Below, piece by piece: positions 1 to 7,252 of a stretch of 21,015 nucleotides of DNA; position 1 is the first letter of the stretch; each line of letters begins with the position of its first letter. Made by a program: the position numbers and the translations under genes. The notes below the pieces were generated by a model. The model had not been told where the DNA came from, made no database searches, and worked only from the letters and a program-made list of their open reading frames with translations. Source of the DNA: Methanobacteriaceae archaeon (GTDB lineage: Archaea; Methanobacteriota; Methanobacteria; Methanobacteriales; Methanobacteriaceae); assembly GCA_011620845.1 (NCBI GenBank), contig WOYJ01000102.1:1-21015 (forward strand). Reading direction: 5' to 3'.

Positions 1-1
1 T

Positions 2-562
2 GATATCTTACTGGAGAAAGGCAGGGCTTTCCATGGTGAAATTTGCCCAGGTATAGTTATAGGGACTAGAATAGCCATGGTCGGGCTGAGAGAACTGGGA
101 ATGGATCAATTTGATAGAAATCGCGACTTAATGGTCTACGTGGAAATAGACCGTTGCATGGCGGATGCAGTTCAAGCCGTGACCGGGAACACCATGGGCC
201 ACCGTAACCTTAAATACAAGGATTACGGTAAATTTGCAGCTACCTTTCTGGATCTATCCTCTGGAAAGGCGGTGAGAGTTTCCGCCGTGGAAGGTCCTCG
301 TGTATCACCAAAATCTGATGATGCTGGAAAACCAGATATGAAGGAAATGGTGGAAAAACTTTCCAAGGTCCCTGAAAAAGAACTTCTAGTAATAGAGGAA
401 GTTAAAGTCGATATAGGCGAGCATGACATTCCAGGCTTCCCCAAATTTAGGGCATACTGCGAAGAATGCGGGGACAGAGTGTTGGACAGACGCGAAGTCA
501 TACTTGATGGGCGAACGTTGTGCAAAGCCTGTGCTGAAGGCCCTTACTATCAAAAATTATAA
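2..562 (+). CDS. FmdE-family protein with C-terminal zinc ribbon (5' end outside window)
   Basis: The frame is open from base 2 to the TAA at 560-562, so the start lies upstream of the window. Alignment by eye with the complete paralogue at 4182-4739 suggests only about four or five residues are missing. The visible protein begins with an FHGEICPGIVIG motif, then EIDRCMADA and a KYKDYGKFAATF segment, all shared with the paralogue and typical of the FmdE domain, named for a protein co-purified with molybdenum formylmethanofuran dehydrogenase. The last 40 residues carry two CxxC pairs (CEEC and CKAC), a small zinc ribbon. The family is thought to bind metal and is linked to Mo/W enzymes, but its biochemical role is not settled. 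The next gene starts 10 bases downstream, so the two are probably co-transcribed. An internal ATG at 77 would remove the conserved HG/CPG motif and is not the true start. Confidence 0.85.
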   Translation, partial: DILLEKGRAFHGEICPGIVIGTRIAMVGLRELGMDQFDRNRDLMVYVEIDRCMADAVQAVTGNTMGHRNLKYKDYGKFAATFLDLSSGKAVRVSAVEGPRVSPKSDDAGKPDMKEMVEKLSKVPEKELLVIEEVKVDIGEHDIPGFPKFRAYCEECGDRVLDRREVILDGRTLCKACAEGPYYQKL

Positions 563-571
563 GATGATAAG

Positions 572-1315
572 ATGAAGCTGATAAACGAACTAATCCAAGC
601 TGCAAGTGAAAATAATTCTCCTGTAAAGGATGTACGGGTTGGAATATCCTGGACAGGTGTTCATGGAAAATACGGAGGAGTTTCCAAAACCTACGGGATC
701 CCGGTAGTTCATGGTAACTACACTCGAGATATGGGGGAGTTAACAAGTAAAACCACTCTGGAACTGGCAGAATATGTGAGATCATGGAATCTGGTGGAAG
801 CCAGCATCGGTGTGGCTGCCATCAACTCCATGTTCAAACCCAGGGGAAGAAAAGACGTGAATGCTCAGGATATCATCCTGGAAGAAAGCAACAATAAGAA
901 GGTTACCATGGTGGGCAAGTTCCCCAAGATCGATGAAATAAGATCCATGGCCAGGGAGTTATGGGTTCTGGAATCTGATCCAACACTCCTAAACCCCAAA
1001 GAAGGAATTATTACCGAGGCAGCCGCGGAATATGTCTTCCCAGGAAGTGATATAATAATTATAACTGGTTCTACCCTTATAAATAAGGGACTGGAACGCT
1101 ACCTGAACCTGGCCAAACAGGAAGATGCTTACACCATAGTCATGGGACCCAGCACCACAATGAGTGATGTTCTATTCGATTACGGCGCTAATATGCTGGC
1201 TGGAGTAGAAATATTAGACCCTGAAGCCATTCTCCGGAAGATCAGCCAGAGTGGCGGTATGATCAACACCAGAGTATGTAGGGGTGAAATAGGGTTCAGG
1301 GTGCTGGAAGGCTAA
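572..1315 (+). CDS. DUF4213/DUF364 putative heavy-metal chelation protein
   Basis: This 247-residue protein has the layout of the DUF364 family: an N-terminal DUF4213-like part (about residues 1-80, with a WTGVHGKYGGVSKTYG stretch and GVAAINS) and a C-terminal Rossmann-like DUF364 part (about 110-240, with IIIITGSTLINKGLERYL and MGPSTTMSDVLFDYGA). Relatives have been proposed to chelate heavy metals or act near metal cofactor assembly; no reaction is established. It follows the FmdE-like gene by 10 bases and is probably translated from the same message; the ribosome binding site is weak (GATGATAAG before ATG). Pairing with an FmdE homologue fits a metal-related job, which is inference from context. 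No signal peptide or membrane segment is seen, so it should be cytoplasmic. Confidence 0.8.
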   Translation: MKLINELIQAASENNSPVKDVRVGISWTGVHGKYGGVSKTYGIPVVHGNYTRDMGELTSKTTLELAEYVRSWNLVEASIGVAAINSMFKPRGRKDVNAQDIILEESNNKKVTMVGKFPKIDEIRSMARELWVLESDPTLLNPKEGIITEAAAEYVFPGSDIIIITGSTLINKGLERYLNLAKQEDAYTIVMGPSTTMSDVLFDYGANMLAGVEILDPEAILRKISQSGGMINTRVCRGEIGFRVLEG

Positions 1316-1405
1316 TTTGACTGTTTAAAATTTAAGTAGAGATGAATCTAAAATGGATGTTGAACAGTTTAAGGTTACAAAAGAAGAATAAGCATAAGAT
1401 GTAGT

Positions 1406-2464
1406 CTATGGTTCTCTCACCAGCCCACATAAAAACAGTTCATCAAAGAAGGGACACATACCCCTGCAATCACTACTTTTATCACATTTTGAACAGTTCA
1501 ATTTACATTTCCCATCCACGTAATTTCTGTAGTTGGAGAAAGCGTCCTGCCAGATATCTTTGAAGCTGGATCTTTTCAGACTGTAACAGTATGTTTTATC
1601 GTTGCAAAACGAGCAGGGTGAAACATTAAGGTCCTCATCTATGTAGACTGAGAAAAAGCCGCACTCACAGCTATCTACCATGGTGTTATCGATATCTGTC
1701 TTTTTAAGTAGGATTGGAACGAAACAGGCGTCGAAACCAATCTTTATGTTAGTGGCAGGTTTGTTTACCAGGTCAATGAATGATCGGAGTTTCTGGGATG
1801 ATCTGATGATGTCTTCTCTTCTGGCCCGGCCGGTTGGTTTGTAGGTTAAAAAAATCACGGCATTGAATTGTTCCAGATATCCATCATATTTTCCTTCTAA
1901 CAGATGTGTTGCGTGTTCAAGGGTAGTTTCAGAGATAACGTAATGGATGTTAGTCCGGATCTCATTATCTTCCAGGAATTTTCCCAGTTTTGGAAGTTCA
2001 TCCAGGGCTAGTTTGTCTCGATAGGGATCCCAGGATATGGCCACTGCACCGCAGTATTTCCTGCTGGCCTCCAGGTTTTCCGGGTTGAAAAATTTCCCAC
2101 ATGTGGTGTAATTGGGGGTTATCCCGTAATCTTCCCGGGTTGTCCTGATTATCTCATTAAAATCAGGATGTAGGAGTGGTTCCCCACCTCCCAGGGCAAC
2201 CTGGAATACGCTTCCATATGTTTTATTGGTGAGTTCCTGGAGCACGTGTTTGTAGTCCTCTAGTGACATGAACTTGCCTTCCTGGTCACTGGACCTGTAA
2301 CAGTAACTGCAGCCGTTGGTGCAGTAGTTAGATATGGATATATCTGCTAACTCTGGCCAGGGGGCCATGTAAGGATTATGGGATAGATCATCTCCCCAAC
2401 GCAGGGTAAAACCGGTTTCAGGGATTCCTACAAAGTTGTATCCTTTGAAATGTTTACGTATCAT
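1406..2464 (-). CDS. Radical SAM protein with SPASM-like C-terminal cysteine cluster
   Basis: The 352-residue protein has the radical SAM cluster motif C48-x3-C52-x2-C55 (CTNGCSYCY) followed by GGGEP at residues 92-96, the usual SAM-binding segment. The last third is unusually cysteine rich: C247, C266, C268, C284, C287, C293, C320, C324, C327, C333, C337 and C346. Such spacing is typical of SPASM or twitch domains that hold auxiliary Fe-S clusters in enzymes modifying peptides or proteins. It lies 36 bases downstream of the gene at 2501-2920 on the same strand, so that small protein is the obvious candidate substrate. No clear Shine-Dalgarno sequence precedes the ATG, so translation may depend on coupling or the true start may be slightly internal. 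The exact subfamily and reaction are unknown to me; radical SAM membership is certain. Confidence 0.88.
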   Translation of the reverse strand: MIRKHFKGYNFVGIPETGFTLRWGDDLSHNPYMAPWPELADISISNYCTNGCSYCYRSSDQEGKFMSLEDYKHVLQELTNKTYGSVFQVALGGGEPLLHPDFNEIIRTTREDYGITPNYTTCGKFFNPENLEASRKYCGAVAISWDPYRDKLALDELPKLGKFLEDNEIRTNIHYVISETTLEHATHLLEGKYDGYLEQFNAVIFLTYKPTGRARREDIIRSSQKLRSFIDLVNKPATNIKIGFDACFVPILLKKTDIDNTMVDSCECGFFSVYIDEDLNVSPCSFCNDKTYCYSLKRSSFKDIWQDAFSNYRNYVDGKCKLNCSKCDKSSDCRGMCPFFDELFLCGLVREP

Positions 2465-2500
2465 TTAAAAAGAGGTGTTGTGTTAGTTTTTAGGTAAAAC

Positions 2501-2920
2501 TTAGTCCCTTGGGTCTTCTTCACATTCACATTCCAGTTCGTTGGTCTGGGTTGCCCCCACACCGAAGAGGTCTCTGCCTCCGCCTTTTACGAGTATCCAG
2601 TTAATGAGCTTCCACATCTCGTCATCGGAGAGTTTGCTGAGGTCGGTGGTGGCTATCCTTTTCGGGTCTATGTTTTCATCCAGTTCAATGGATTTTCCCA
2701 GGTAGAACTCCCTGATGGTGAAGTAGTACTCCCCTGCACCTATGTTGGTTTTGTATCCTTCCTTTTTGAGCTCATCCATTAAGAAGGTTAACAACTGGAC
2801 CCTACCTATTCTACCTTTTTTCTGCTGGTGTTTTAAGTTGTCGTTTATTATGTCTTCTTTGGCGGTTATCACGAAGCTTGCCGAGCTGCTGTTAGTTACA
2901 AAATCGCTTCTTATCTTCAA
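2501..2920 (-). CDS. Small protein with N-terminal FVTNSSSASF motif, possible radical SAM substrate
   Basis: This 139-residue protein of unknown function starts at a TTG preceded by a very strong AGGAGGAG site. Its first 18 residues, MKIRSDFVTNSSSASFVI, contain a run of hydroxyl side chains flanked by FV and F. From memory, many otherwise unrelated bacterial, phage and archaeal hypothetical proteins begin with a similar R-x-x-FV[ST]NSSSSSF string, but I know of no assigned function. The middle is charged and probably folded, there is a glycine-rich GGGRDLFGVG segment near residue 115, and the C-terminus has a CEC motif (C131, C133) in an acidic tail. The gene immediately precedes a radical SAM/SPASM-like enzyme on the same strand. 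A role as modified precursor or as an accessory protein is inference. There is no recognisable signal peptide or membrane segment. Confidence 0.75.
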   Translation of the reverse strand: MKIRSDFVTNSSSASFVITAKEDIINDNLKHQQKKGRIGRVQLLTFLMDELKKEGYKTNIGAGEYYFTIREFYLGKSIELDENIDPKRIATTDLSKLSDDEMWKLINWILVKGGGRDLFGVGATQTNELECECEEDPRD

Positions 2921-2926
2921 ATGAAT

Positions 2927-2934
2927 CTCCTCCT
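2927..2934 (-). promoter_or_regulatory. Strong ribosome binding site fixing the TTG start of the NSSSASF protein
   Basis: On the minus strand AGGAGGAG is followed by five bases and then the TTG at 2918-2920. It is a near-perfect complement to the 16S tail and places the start directly before the conserved KIRSDFVTNSSSASF segment, so the non-ATG start is well supported. Confidence 0.75.
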
Positions 2935-3008
2935 TGAGGTCTGTTTTATAGTTTTAGGTAGTTACTTGACTTTTTTTACTATAAACTTCCTTTCATGTAT
3001 ACTTGATC

Positions 3009-3995
3009 TTACTGTTGTCTATCTCTTCTAACTTCTATAAGCTCGCCAACGATGCTAACTGCAATTTCCTGGGGTGTTTCCGCGTTAATAAATAGTCCAA
3101 TTGGGGAGTGCACGGCGTCAATCTTTTCTACGTCATAGCCTGACTCTTTCATGTAATCAAGGATCATCTTCACCTTTGTTTTACTCCCGATCATACCTAA
3201 GTATTTGGCATCTCTTTTCAGGGATTCCTCGAGCACGGTCTGGTCATTGTGTCCTCGTGTGACAATCACCACGTATTCCTCTCCAGTAAAGCTTAACTGG
3301 TCGAAAACTCCCTTGAAGTCTTCAACTAACACATCATGGGCGTTTGGGAATCTTTCCTTAGTTGCAAATTCCTCCCTGTCATCGATGACTGTAACCTGGA
3401 ATCCCACTGTGTCGGCCAGTGGAGTTATATACTGTGCCACATGGCCTGCCCCAAACACGTATAACAATGGTGAGGGTGGATGGTTTCAATGATGGTTCCG
3501 TCATCTACCTCTGGAGAGATGTTGTTTATGTGGCCTTTGAAGAAAGAATCTTTATCAAAGTCTACATTGCCACCGGTTAAACTCAGGTCTTCTTCCAGGA
3601 GTATTTTCTCGTGGTTTTCATTGTTGAAGCTGGTTATTACAATACCTTTTGCACCGTTTCTTCCAACCTCATCTATGCGATTGTAAAACTTCATAGTGCT
3701 TTTTCAAAACCGGCTCCAGAAAAACTTCAACTACTCCACCACAGATATCCTCATCTTTAGCTACTTCATCAGAATCCAGTCTTAACTCAATAATTTGTGG
3801 TTTAAGGTCACTAGCTGCTTCCACGGCCAGTTTCTGCACTTGATATTCCAGACCACCCCCACTTATAGTTTCGAAGATCACTTCATCTTCTCTAACGAAC
3901 ATTTTGGCAACTGTGTTACGTGGGCCGGAACCATCCTTAGACATGTCGTCTTGTTCAATTGCCGTAAAATATTTAAGTAATAAAAATTTTTTCAT
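3009..3995 (-). pseudogene. XdhC/CoxI-family protein gene, interrupted by two compensating frameshifts
   Basis: Three overlapping minus-strand pieces make one XdhC-like protein of about 329 residues. The first (3995 to about 3700) has the N-terminal XdhC_CoxI domain: SGPRNTVAKM, ISGGGLEYQV and DICGGVVEVFLEPVL. The second (about 3700 to 3490) carries the middle segment including GAKGIVITSF. The third (about 3490 to 3009) has the Rossmann domain: LLYVFGAGHVAQ, TVIDDREEF, VIVTRGHNDQ and YLGMIGSKTK. Removing one A from the AAAAA run at about 3701-3705 and restoring one C near 3480 (ETI-PPSPLLYVFGAGH) gives a continuous frame; the first and third pieces are already in the same frame. XdhC proteins assist molybdopterin cofactor maturation of xanthine dehydrogenase-type enzymes; in a methanogen the client is unknown. 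It could be an inactive gene or two sequencing errors. No clear ribosome binding site precedes the ATG. Confidence 0.8.
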
Positions 3996-4181
3996 ATGAT
4001 TACGTACTTGGGCGGTCTTTTTTGCACGCCATAGAAATCAAAGATTTTAAGGCACATCACAATAGTTTATACAGGTTTTGAGTGGTATAACATGATTTTT
4101 AGGGGATTTGATAATATTACATAATTTTCAATGGATTTAATAAAAATTAATTACAGATTAAAAGTAAGACAGGTGAAAAAA

Positions 4182-4739
4182 ATGAGTGACTATAAAGAAT
4201 TATTAGAAAAAGCAGGTGAATTCCACGGCGATATCTGCGGTGGAATAGTCATGGGTACAAAGTTAGCTATTCATGGGATGGAAAACATGGGAATGACCCC
4301 TGGTGAGAAGGACAAGCGGCTTATCGTCTTTACAGAGATAGACAGGTGCATCTCCGATGCGATACTCTCGGTCACCAGGACCAGCATGGGTAAAAAATCA
4401 CTTAAACCCATGGGCTACGGTAAATCCGCAGCCACCTTTGTCAACATCGAAACTGGTGAGGCCATCCGGGTCATAGATAAGAAGGTTAACAAGGATTACC
4501 CTGAAGAACCAGTAGAAGAAAGAATAGAAAGAATAGCCAAAACCCCTGGAGAGGAATTATTCGACATCCAGAAGGTGAAAGTCAAAATAGACCCCAATGA
4601 CCTACAGGGTAAACCCCTGGAAGTAGCTGAATGCGTGGAGTGCGGTGAAGAGGTGCTGGACGGCAAACACCACCTCCGGGGAGGACATGCCTACTGTACT
4701 TCCTGCTATGATAAGTCGTACTATGAGATTATAGGATGA
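4182..4739 (+). CDS. FmdE-family protein with C-terminal zinc ribbon, complete
   Basis: The start is set at the ATG at 4182, six bases after an AGGTGA site, and not at the in-frame ATG at 4131, whose 17 extra residues have no counterpart in the family. The 185-residue product carries the FmdE signature: H15 and C19 in FHGDICGGIVMG, EIDRCISDA with C56, then MGYGKSAATF, followed by a zinc ribbon with C151, C154, C172 and C175. It is a paralogue of the partial gene at the left edge; the CPG of that copy is CGG here. FmdE-domain proteins are associated with molybdenum or tungsten formylmethanofuran dehydrogenase, the first enzyme of methanogenesis from CO2, but act in a way not well defined. It is transcribed away from the XdhC-like gene, with an AT-rich divergent promoter region between them, and ends before a hairpin at 4767-4792. 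Confidence 0.87.
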   Translation: MSDYKELLEKAGEFHGDICGGIVMGTKLAIHGMENMGMTPGEKDKRLIVFTEIDRCISDAILSVTRTSMGKKSLKPMGYGKSAATFVNIETGEAIRVIDKKVNKDYPEEPVEERIERIAKTPGEELFDIQKVKVKIDPNDLQGKPLEVAECVECGEEVLDGKHHLRGGHAYCTSCYDKSYYEIIG

Positions 4740-4766
4740 AAATTTTAAAATTTAAAAAAAGTTTTT

Positions 4767-4792
4767 AAAACATCTATTAGTCTAGATGTTTT
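4767..4792. terminator. Bidirectional hairpin between convergent genes
   Basis: A perfect 10-base inverted repeat (AAAACATCTA, loop TTAGTC, TAGATGTTTT) lies between the ends of the FmdE gene (+) and the methyltransferase gene (-). It has T-rich flanks on the plus strand and A-rich upstream sequence, so it can terminate transcription from both sides. Confidence 0.65.
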
Positions 4793-4798
4793 TCCTAT

Positions 4799-5410
4799 TT
4801 ATTTTTCAAATATTATGAGGTAATGGGATGTGATTCCTCCTTCAAGGTCTTCTCCCACTTCAGTGTCCAGTTTAACCATTTTCATGTCGTGTTTACTGAA
4901 CATCTTTTCCAGTTCTTCCGGGCTGCGCTTGAATTTAAATGGTGGACCATAATCCGTATCTGCCTTTTTGTAATCTATAACCGCTATTTTACCTTCGGGC
5001 TTTATAACCCGTTTGAGTTCACTGATGGCTTCATCTGTTTTTTCCATGGATACGAAGTGGTGGAAGACATTGATCATAAGACACATGTCCACAAAATCAT
5101 CATCGATGGCAATTCTATCCGTTATATCTGACTGTACAGGGATTACGTTTGTTATCCCGTCTTTTTTCAGGTCCTTTTCAAAGTCTTCAATAGATGGTTC
5201 GTAGATATCCACCGCATAGATAGTTGCAGTGTCATCCATCATATCATAAGCTTCCATGGCAACGTGCCCATCACCACAACCCGCATCCATGAACACATCA
5301 TCTCCTTTAAGATCCAATCGAGAAATAACATCCCTGGCGTCTATAAAAGATTCAGTTGTCCTTCCCTGGATACGATGGCCGTTTGATGGGTGTAATCCGG
5401 TATCTGACAT
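4799..5410 (-). CDS. Class I SAM-dependent methyltransferase
   Basis: The 203-residue protein has the class I methyltransferase fold. Motif I is DAGCGDG at residues 42-48, followed by an acidic end of strand two (YAVDIYEP), a strand-four region LMINVFHHF and a post-motif ELKRVIKPEGKIAVIDYK typical of the UbiE/Methyltransf_11 type. An N-terminal HPSNGHRIQGRTTESF segment precedes the fold and may help shape the substrate pocket. The substrate cannot be named from sequence. The ATG is preceded by AAGGAG at good spacing, and a TATA-like box lies about 45 bases upstream, so it is probably a single-gene unit. It is cytoplasmic, with no membrane segments. Confidence 0.87.
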   Translation of the reverse strand: MSDTGLHPSNGHRIQGRTTESFIDARDVISRLDLKGDDVFMDAGCGDGHVAMEAYDMMDDTATIYAVDIYEPSIEDFEKDLKKDGITNVIPVQSDITDRIAIDDDFVDMCLMINVFHHFVSMEKTDEAISELKRVIKPEGKIAVIDYKKADTDYGPPFKFKRSPEELEKMFSKHDMKMVKLDTEVGEDLEGGITSHYLIIFEK

Positions 5411-5450
5411 ATTTTCTAATCTCCTTAATTTTTTAATAATTTATTCGAAA

Positions 5451-5462
5451 TTGATATATACA
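5451..5462 (-). promoter_or_regulatory. TATA box of the methyltransferase gene
   Basis: On the minus strand TTGATATATACA read in reverse complement gives TGTATATATCAA. It sits 41 to 52 bases upstream of the ATG at 5410, leaving a short leader that contains the AAGGAG site. Confidence 0.45.
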
Positions 5463-5551
5463 TTTCCCATATGCATTTAAAACATCTATTTCTTAAGCAT
5501 GGGAATACTCTTTTAAGTGGAAAAGTGTTGACCATCAATCATGGAAGTTAG

Positions 5552-5659
5552 CAGCCAATACTAAACTATAAGCTGGTTATGCACACTGGGACTGTAACCG
5601 ACAAAGCAGGTAACCCAGTAGCAGCTAAATCCTACACCTCCGCCACAGGCAACACCTAA
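5552..5659 (+). pseudogene. Remnant of an Ig-like (SbsA-type) surface protein domain
   Basis: A short open stretch of 35 codons, preceded by an in-frame TAG and ended by TAA, reads LNYKLVMHTGTVTDKAGN then PVAAKSYTSATGNT. This resembles the last strands of a bacterial SbsA/Big_5-type Ig-like domain (VxxGTVTDxAGNxxA). It has no promoter-proximal start or ribosome binding site of its own and is far too short to be a working protein, so it looks like the 3' end of a lost adhesin-like gene. A T-rich run follows at about 5664-5694. The rest of the 5411-5832 interval holds only AT-rich promoter-like sequence. Confidence 0.5.
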
Positions 5660-5822
5660 AAACCAATTTTTTTCTTTTTTTGAACTTTTTTTTCCTAATT
5701 TTAGTTTAAAAGAGGTTTTTTTCATATTCGACATGTTTATATTCCCATATCGTTATACCATATTTTTATAGGTCCCATGATTTTTTGGGATTATTTATAA
5801 TTTCAATAATTGAAAAAAATTT

Positions 5823-5828
5823 GGAGGT
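5823..5828 (+). promoter_or_regulatory. Ribosome binding site of the disrupted surface-protein gene
   Basis: GGAGGT lies four bases before the ATG at 5833. It indicates that the start is 5833 and not the upstream in-frame ATG at 5785, and shows that translation signals were once good. Confidence 0.6.
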
Positions 5829-5832
5829 TAAA

Positions 5833-6599
5833 ATGAGATTAAATAGATTATTGGTATTCATGGTTTTTGCTATGAATAGAATTAACATCTGCCCTAAACT
5901 CCTAACCGATTATATACAGGCAGATGTCACAGCCACACAATTAAGCACAGGTCTTACTAGATACACTATTAGATTATATGATAACCTGGGAAAAACAAAG
6001 ATAGCAGATGGTATGCCTTCATTTGACGCACTCGCTAAACTTAGTGATGTAACCACCTGAACAATACGCATAGAGAACGGAATATGTATTTTAGAAGTTG
6101 ATTCTTCATTATTTGTTACATCAATTATAATCACCAATCAAAAAGAAACACCAGATAGATTTAAAAAAGGCACGGATGACACACCCTCTATTCCAGGGGA
6201 TGGTACAGGAAATAAACCTGGACCTGGACTTGGTGGTCACGGTGGCGGTTCAGGAGACGGTTCAGGGAGCGGTACTGGAGATGGTTCAGGAGATGGTACT
6301 GGAAGCGGCACAGATGGAAGTTCCGGAAGTTCTAGCGGTGGCACCACATCAGGATCCTCTTATCCGTCAAGTATCGGTGCTATGGCCGCTGCACCGGTTG
6401 AAGGAAGCACCGACTCATCTTCAGGTGAGAGAGGATCTTCCACTGGATCAAGAGGAGGTGTTCAGGAGTTATTCATAGATGATACAGTGAAAAATCCCCA
6501 GGTTTGGGGGGTATAATCGGTGTAGTAATGCTCATATTTCTGGTGATAATTGCTTACTATAGAAATGACCTGAGGAATATGATTAGAAATTCAAAATGA
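5833..6599 (+). pseudogene. Disrupted secreted/membrane-anchored surface protein with Gly-Ser-rich stalk
   Basis: The gene starts with a good ribosome binding site and a short hydrophobic N-terminus (LLVFMVFAM) that looks like a cut-down signal peptide. After about 75 codons an in-frame TGA at 6058-6060 interrupts it, yet the same frame stays open for another 150 codons through IRIENGICILEVDSS and a long Gly/Ser/Thr/Asp-rich stalk. That frame ends at a TAA at 6514 after NPQVWGV, but restoring one G in the G run at about 6506-6511 gives VWGGIIGVVMLIFLVIIA, a membrane segment, then a basic tail ending at 6599. Signal peptide, domain, low-complexity stalk and C-terminal anchor are the usual plan of archaeal surface proteins. 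With one nonsense codon, one frameshift and probably an internal deletion near residue 14, it is most likely a pseudogene. The original function cannot be recovered. Confidence 0.7.
6247..6306 (+). repeat. Five 12-base tandem units coding for Gly-Ser/Thr-Gly-Asp/Ser
   Basis: Units of the form GGT(TCA/ACT)GG(A/G)(GAT/GAC/AGC) follow each other without gaps, giving GSGD, GSGS, GTGD, GSGD and GTGS. They form the low-complexity stalk of the disrupted surface protein and are prone to slippage. Confidence 0.8.
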
Positions 6600-6682
6600 T
6601 TCTACTTTTTTCGCATAGTAAAAGATTTATCATTGATTGATCTGAAGTTTTCATTGATTTTCGAAATTTTTCGAGGGATAAC

Positions 6683-7174
6683 ATGGAAACAATTAAATAC
6701 AAACCAATAGGAATTATAAGATCCCCCTTTAAAGAATTAGAAGGCATGCCCATTCAGCCGGTAGGTGCCTGTGGTGTTAAGGGTGAGATCATTATTGAAG
6801 ATGAGTACACTGAGGGGCTTACCGATCTGGAGGAGTTTTCCCACCTCATACTCATCTACCATTTTCATCTCTGTAATGGATGTTCCATGATGGTTAAACC
6901 GTTTATGGATGATAAGAAACACGGTATATTTGCAACCAGAGCTCCTAAGCGTCCGAATCCCATAGGTTTATCGGTAATTGGACTGGATAAGATTGAAGGC
7001 AACATCATCCATATATCCAATGTTGATATTGCAGATGGAACACCACTACTTGACATAAAACCATACATACCGCAGCTGGAAAAGGGTGCAGATGAAGAGG
7101 TATGTATAGGATGGTTTGAGGATCATCATCATAAAGCTTCAGATATGAGATCGGATGATCGTTTTATTAACTGA
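6683..7174 (+). CDS. trmO: tRNA (N6-threonylcarbamoyladenosine-37-N6)-methyltransferase TrmO family
   Basis: The 163-residue protein has the full TrmO/TsaA (YaeB, UPF0066) signature: PIGIIRSPF at residues 8-16, a LEEFSHLILIYHFH segment, TRAPKRPNPIGLS at 85-97 and DGTPLLDIKPYIP at 118-130. The bacterial enzyme uses SAM to methylate the t6A at position 37 of certain tRNAs. Archaeal members are assigned by homology and often have other or unproven substrates. The length is that of a single-domain member, lacking the longer C-terminal extension of the E. coli protein. It is a stand-alone gene with GAGGGAT shortly before the ATG, and it runs convergent to nrpR. Cytoplasmic. Confidence 0.88.
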   Translation: METIKYKPIGIIRSPFKELEGMPIQPVGACGVKGEIIIEDEYTEGLTDLEEFSHLILIYHFHLCNGCSMMVKPFMDDKKHGIFATRAPKRPNPIGLSVIGLDKIEGNIIHISNVDIADGTPLLDIKPYIPQLEKGADEEVCIGWFEDHHHKASDMRSDDRFIN

Positions 7175-7252
7175 ACTTTGATCTTCCTTCCAGCTTTTAA
7201 ATTTTTGAAAATAAAAAAAAATTAGTTAAAACATACTCGAAATATTAGAATT

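Noticed and set aside
3698..3708. Programmed +1 frameshifting in the XdhC-like gene
   Set aside because: A second shift in the opposite sense is needed about 220 bases later and no stimulatory structure or known slippery heptamer is visible; mutation or error is more likely.
4131..4181. A 17-residue N-terminal extension of the second FmdE protein
   Set aside because: The AGGTGA site sits directly before the ATG at 4182, and the paralogue aligns from there.
6058..6060. The in-frame TGA as a selenocysteine codon
   Set aside because: There is no sign of a selenocysteine element nearby, the context is a surface protein, and the gene has a second defect downstream; nonsense mutation is simpler.
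6176..6478. A 100-residue open frame rich in Val, Gln, Glu and Met
   Set aside because: It is the out-of-frame reading of the Gly-Ser tandem repeat; the GSGD frame is continuous with the upstream surface-protein frame and makes biological sense.
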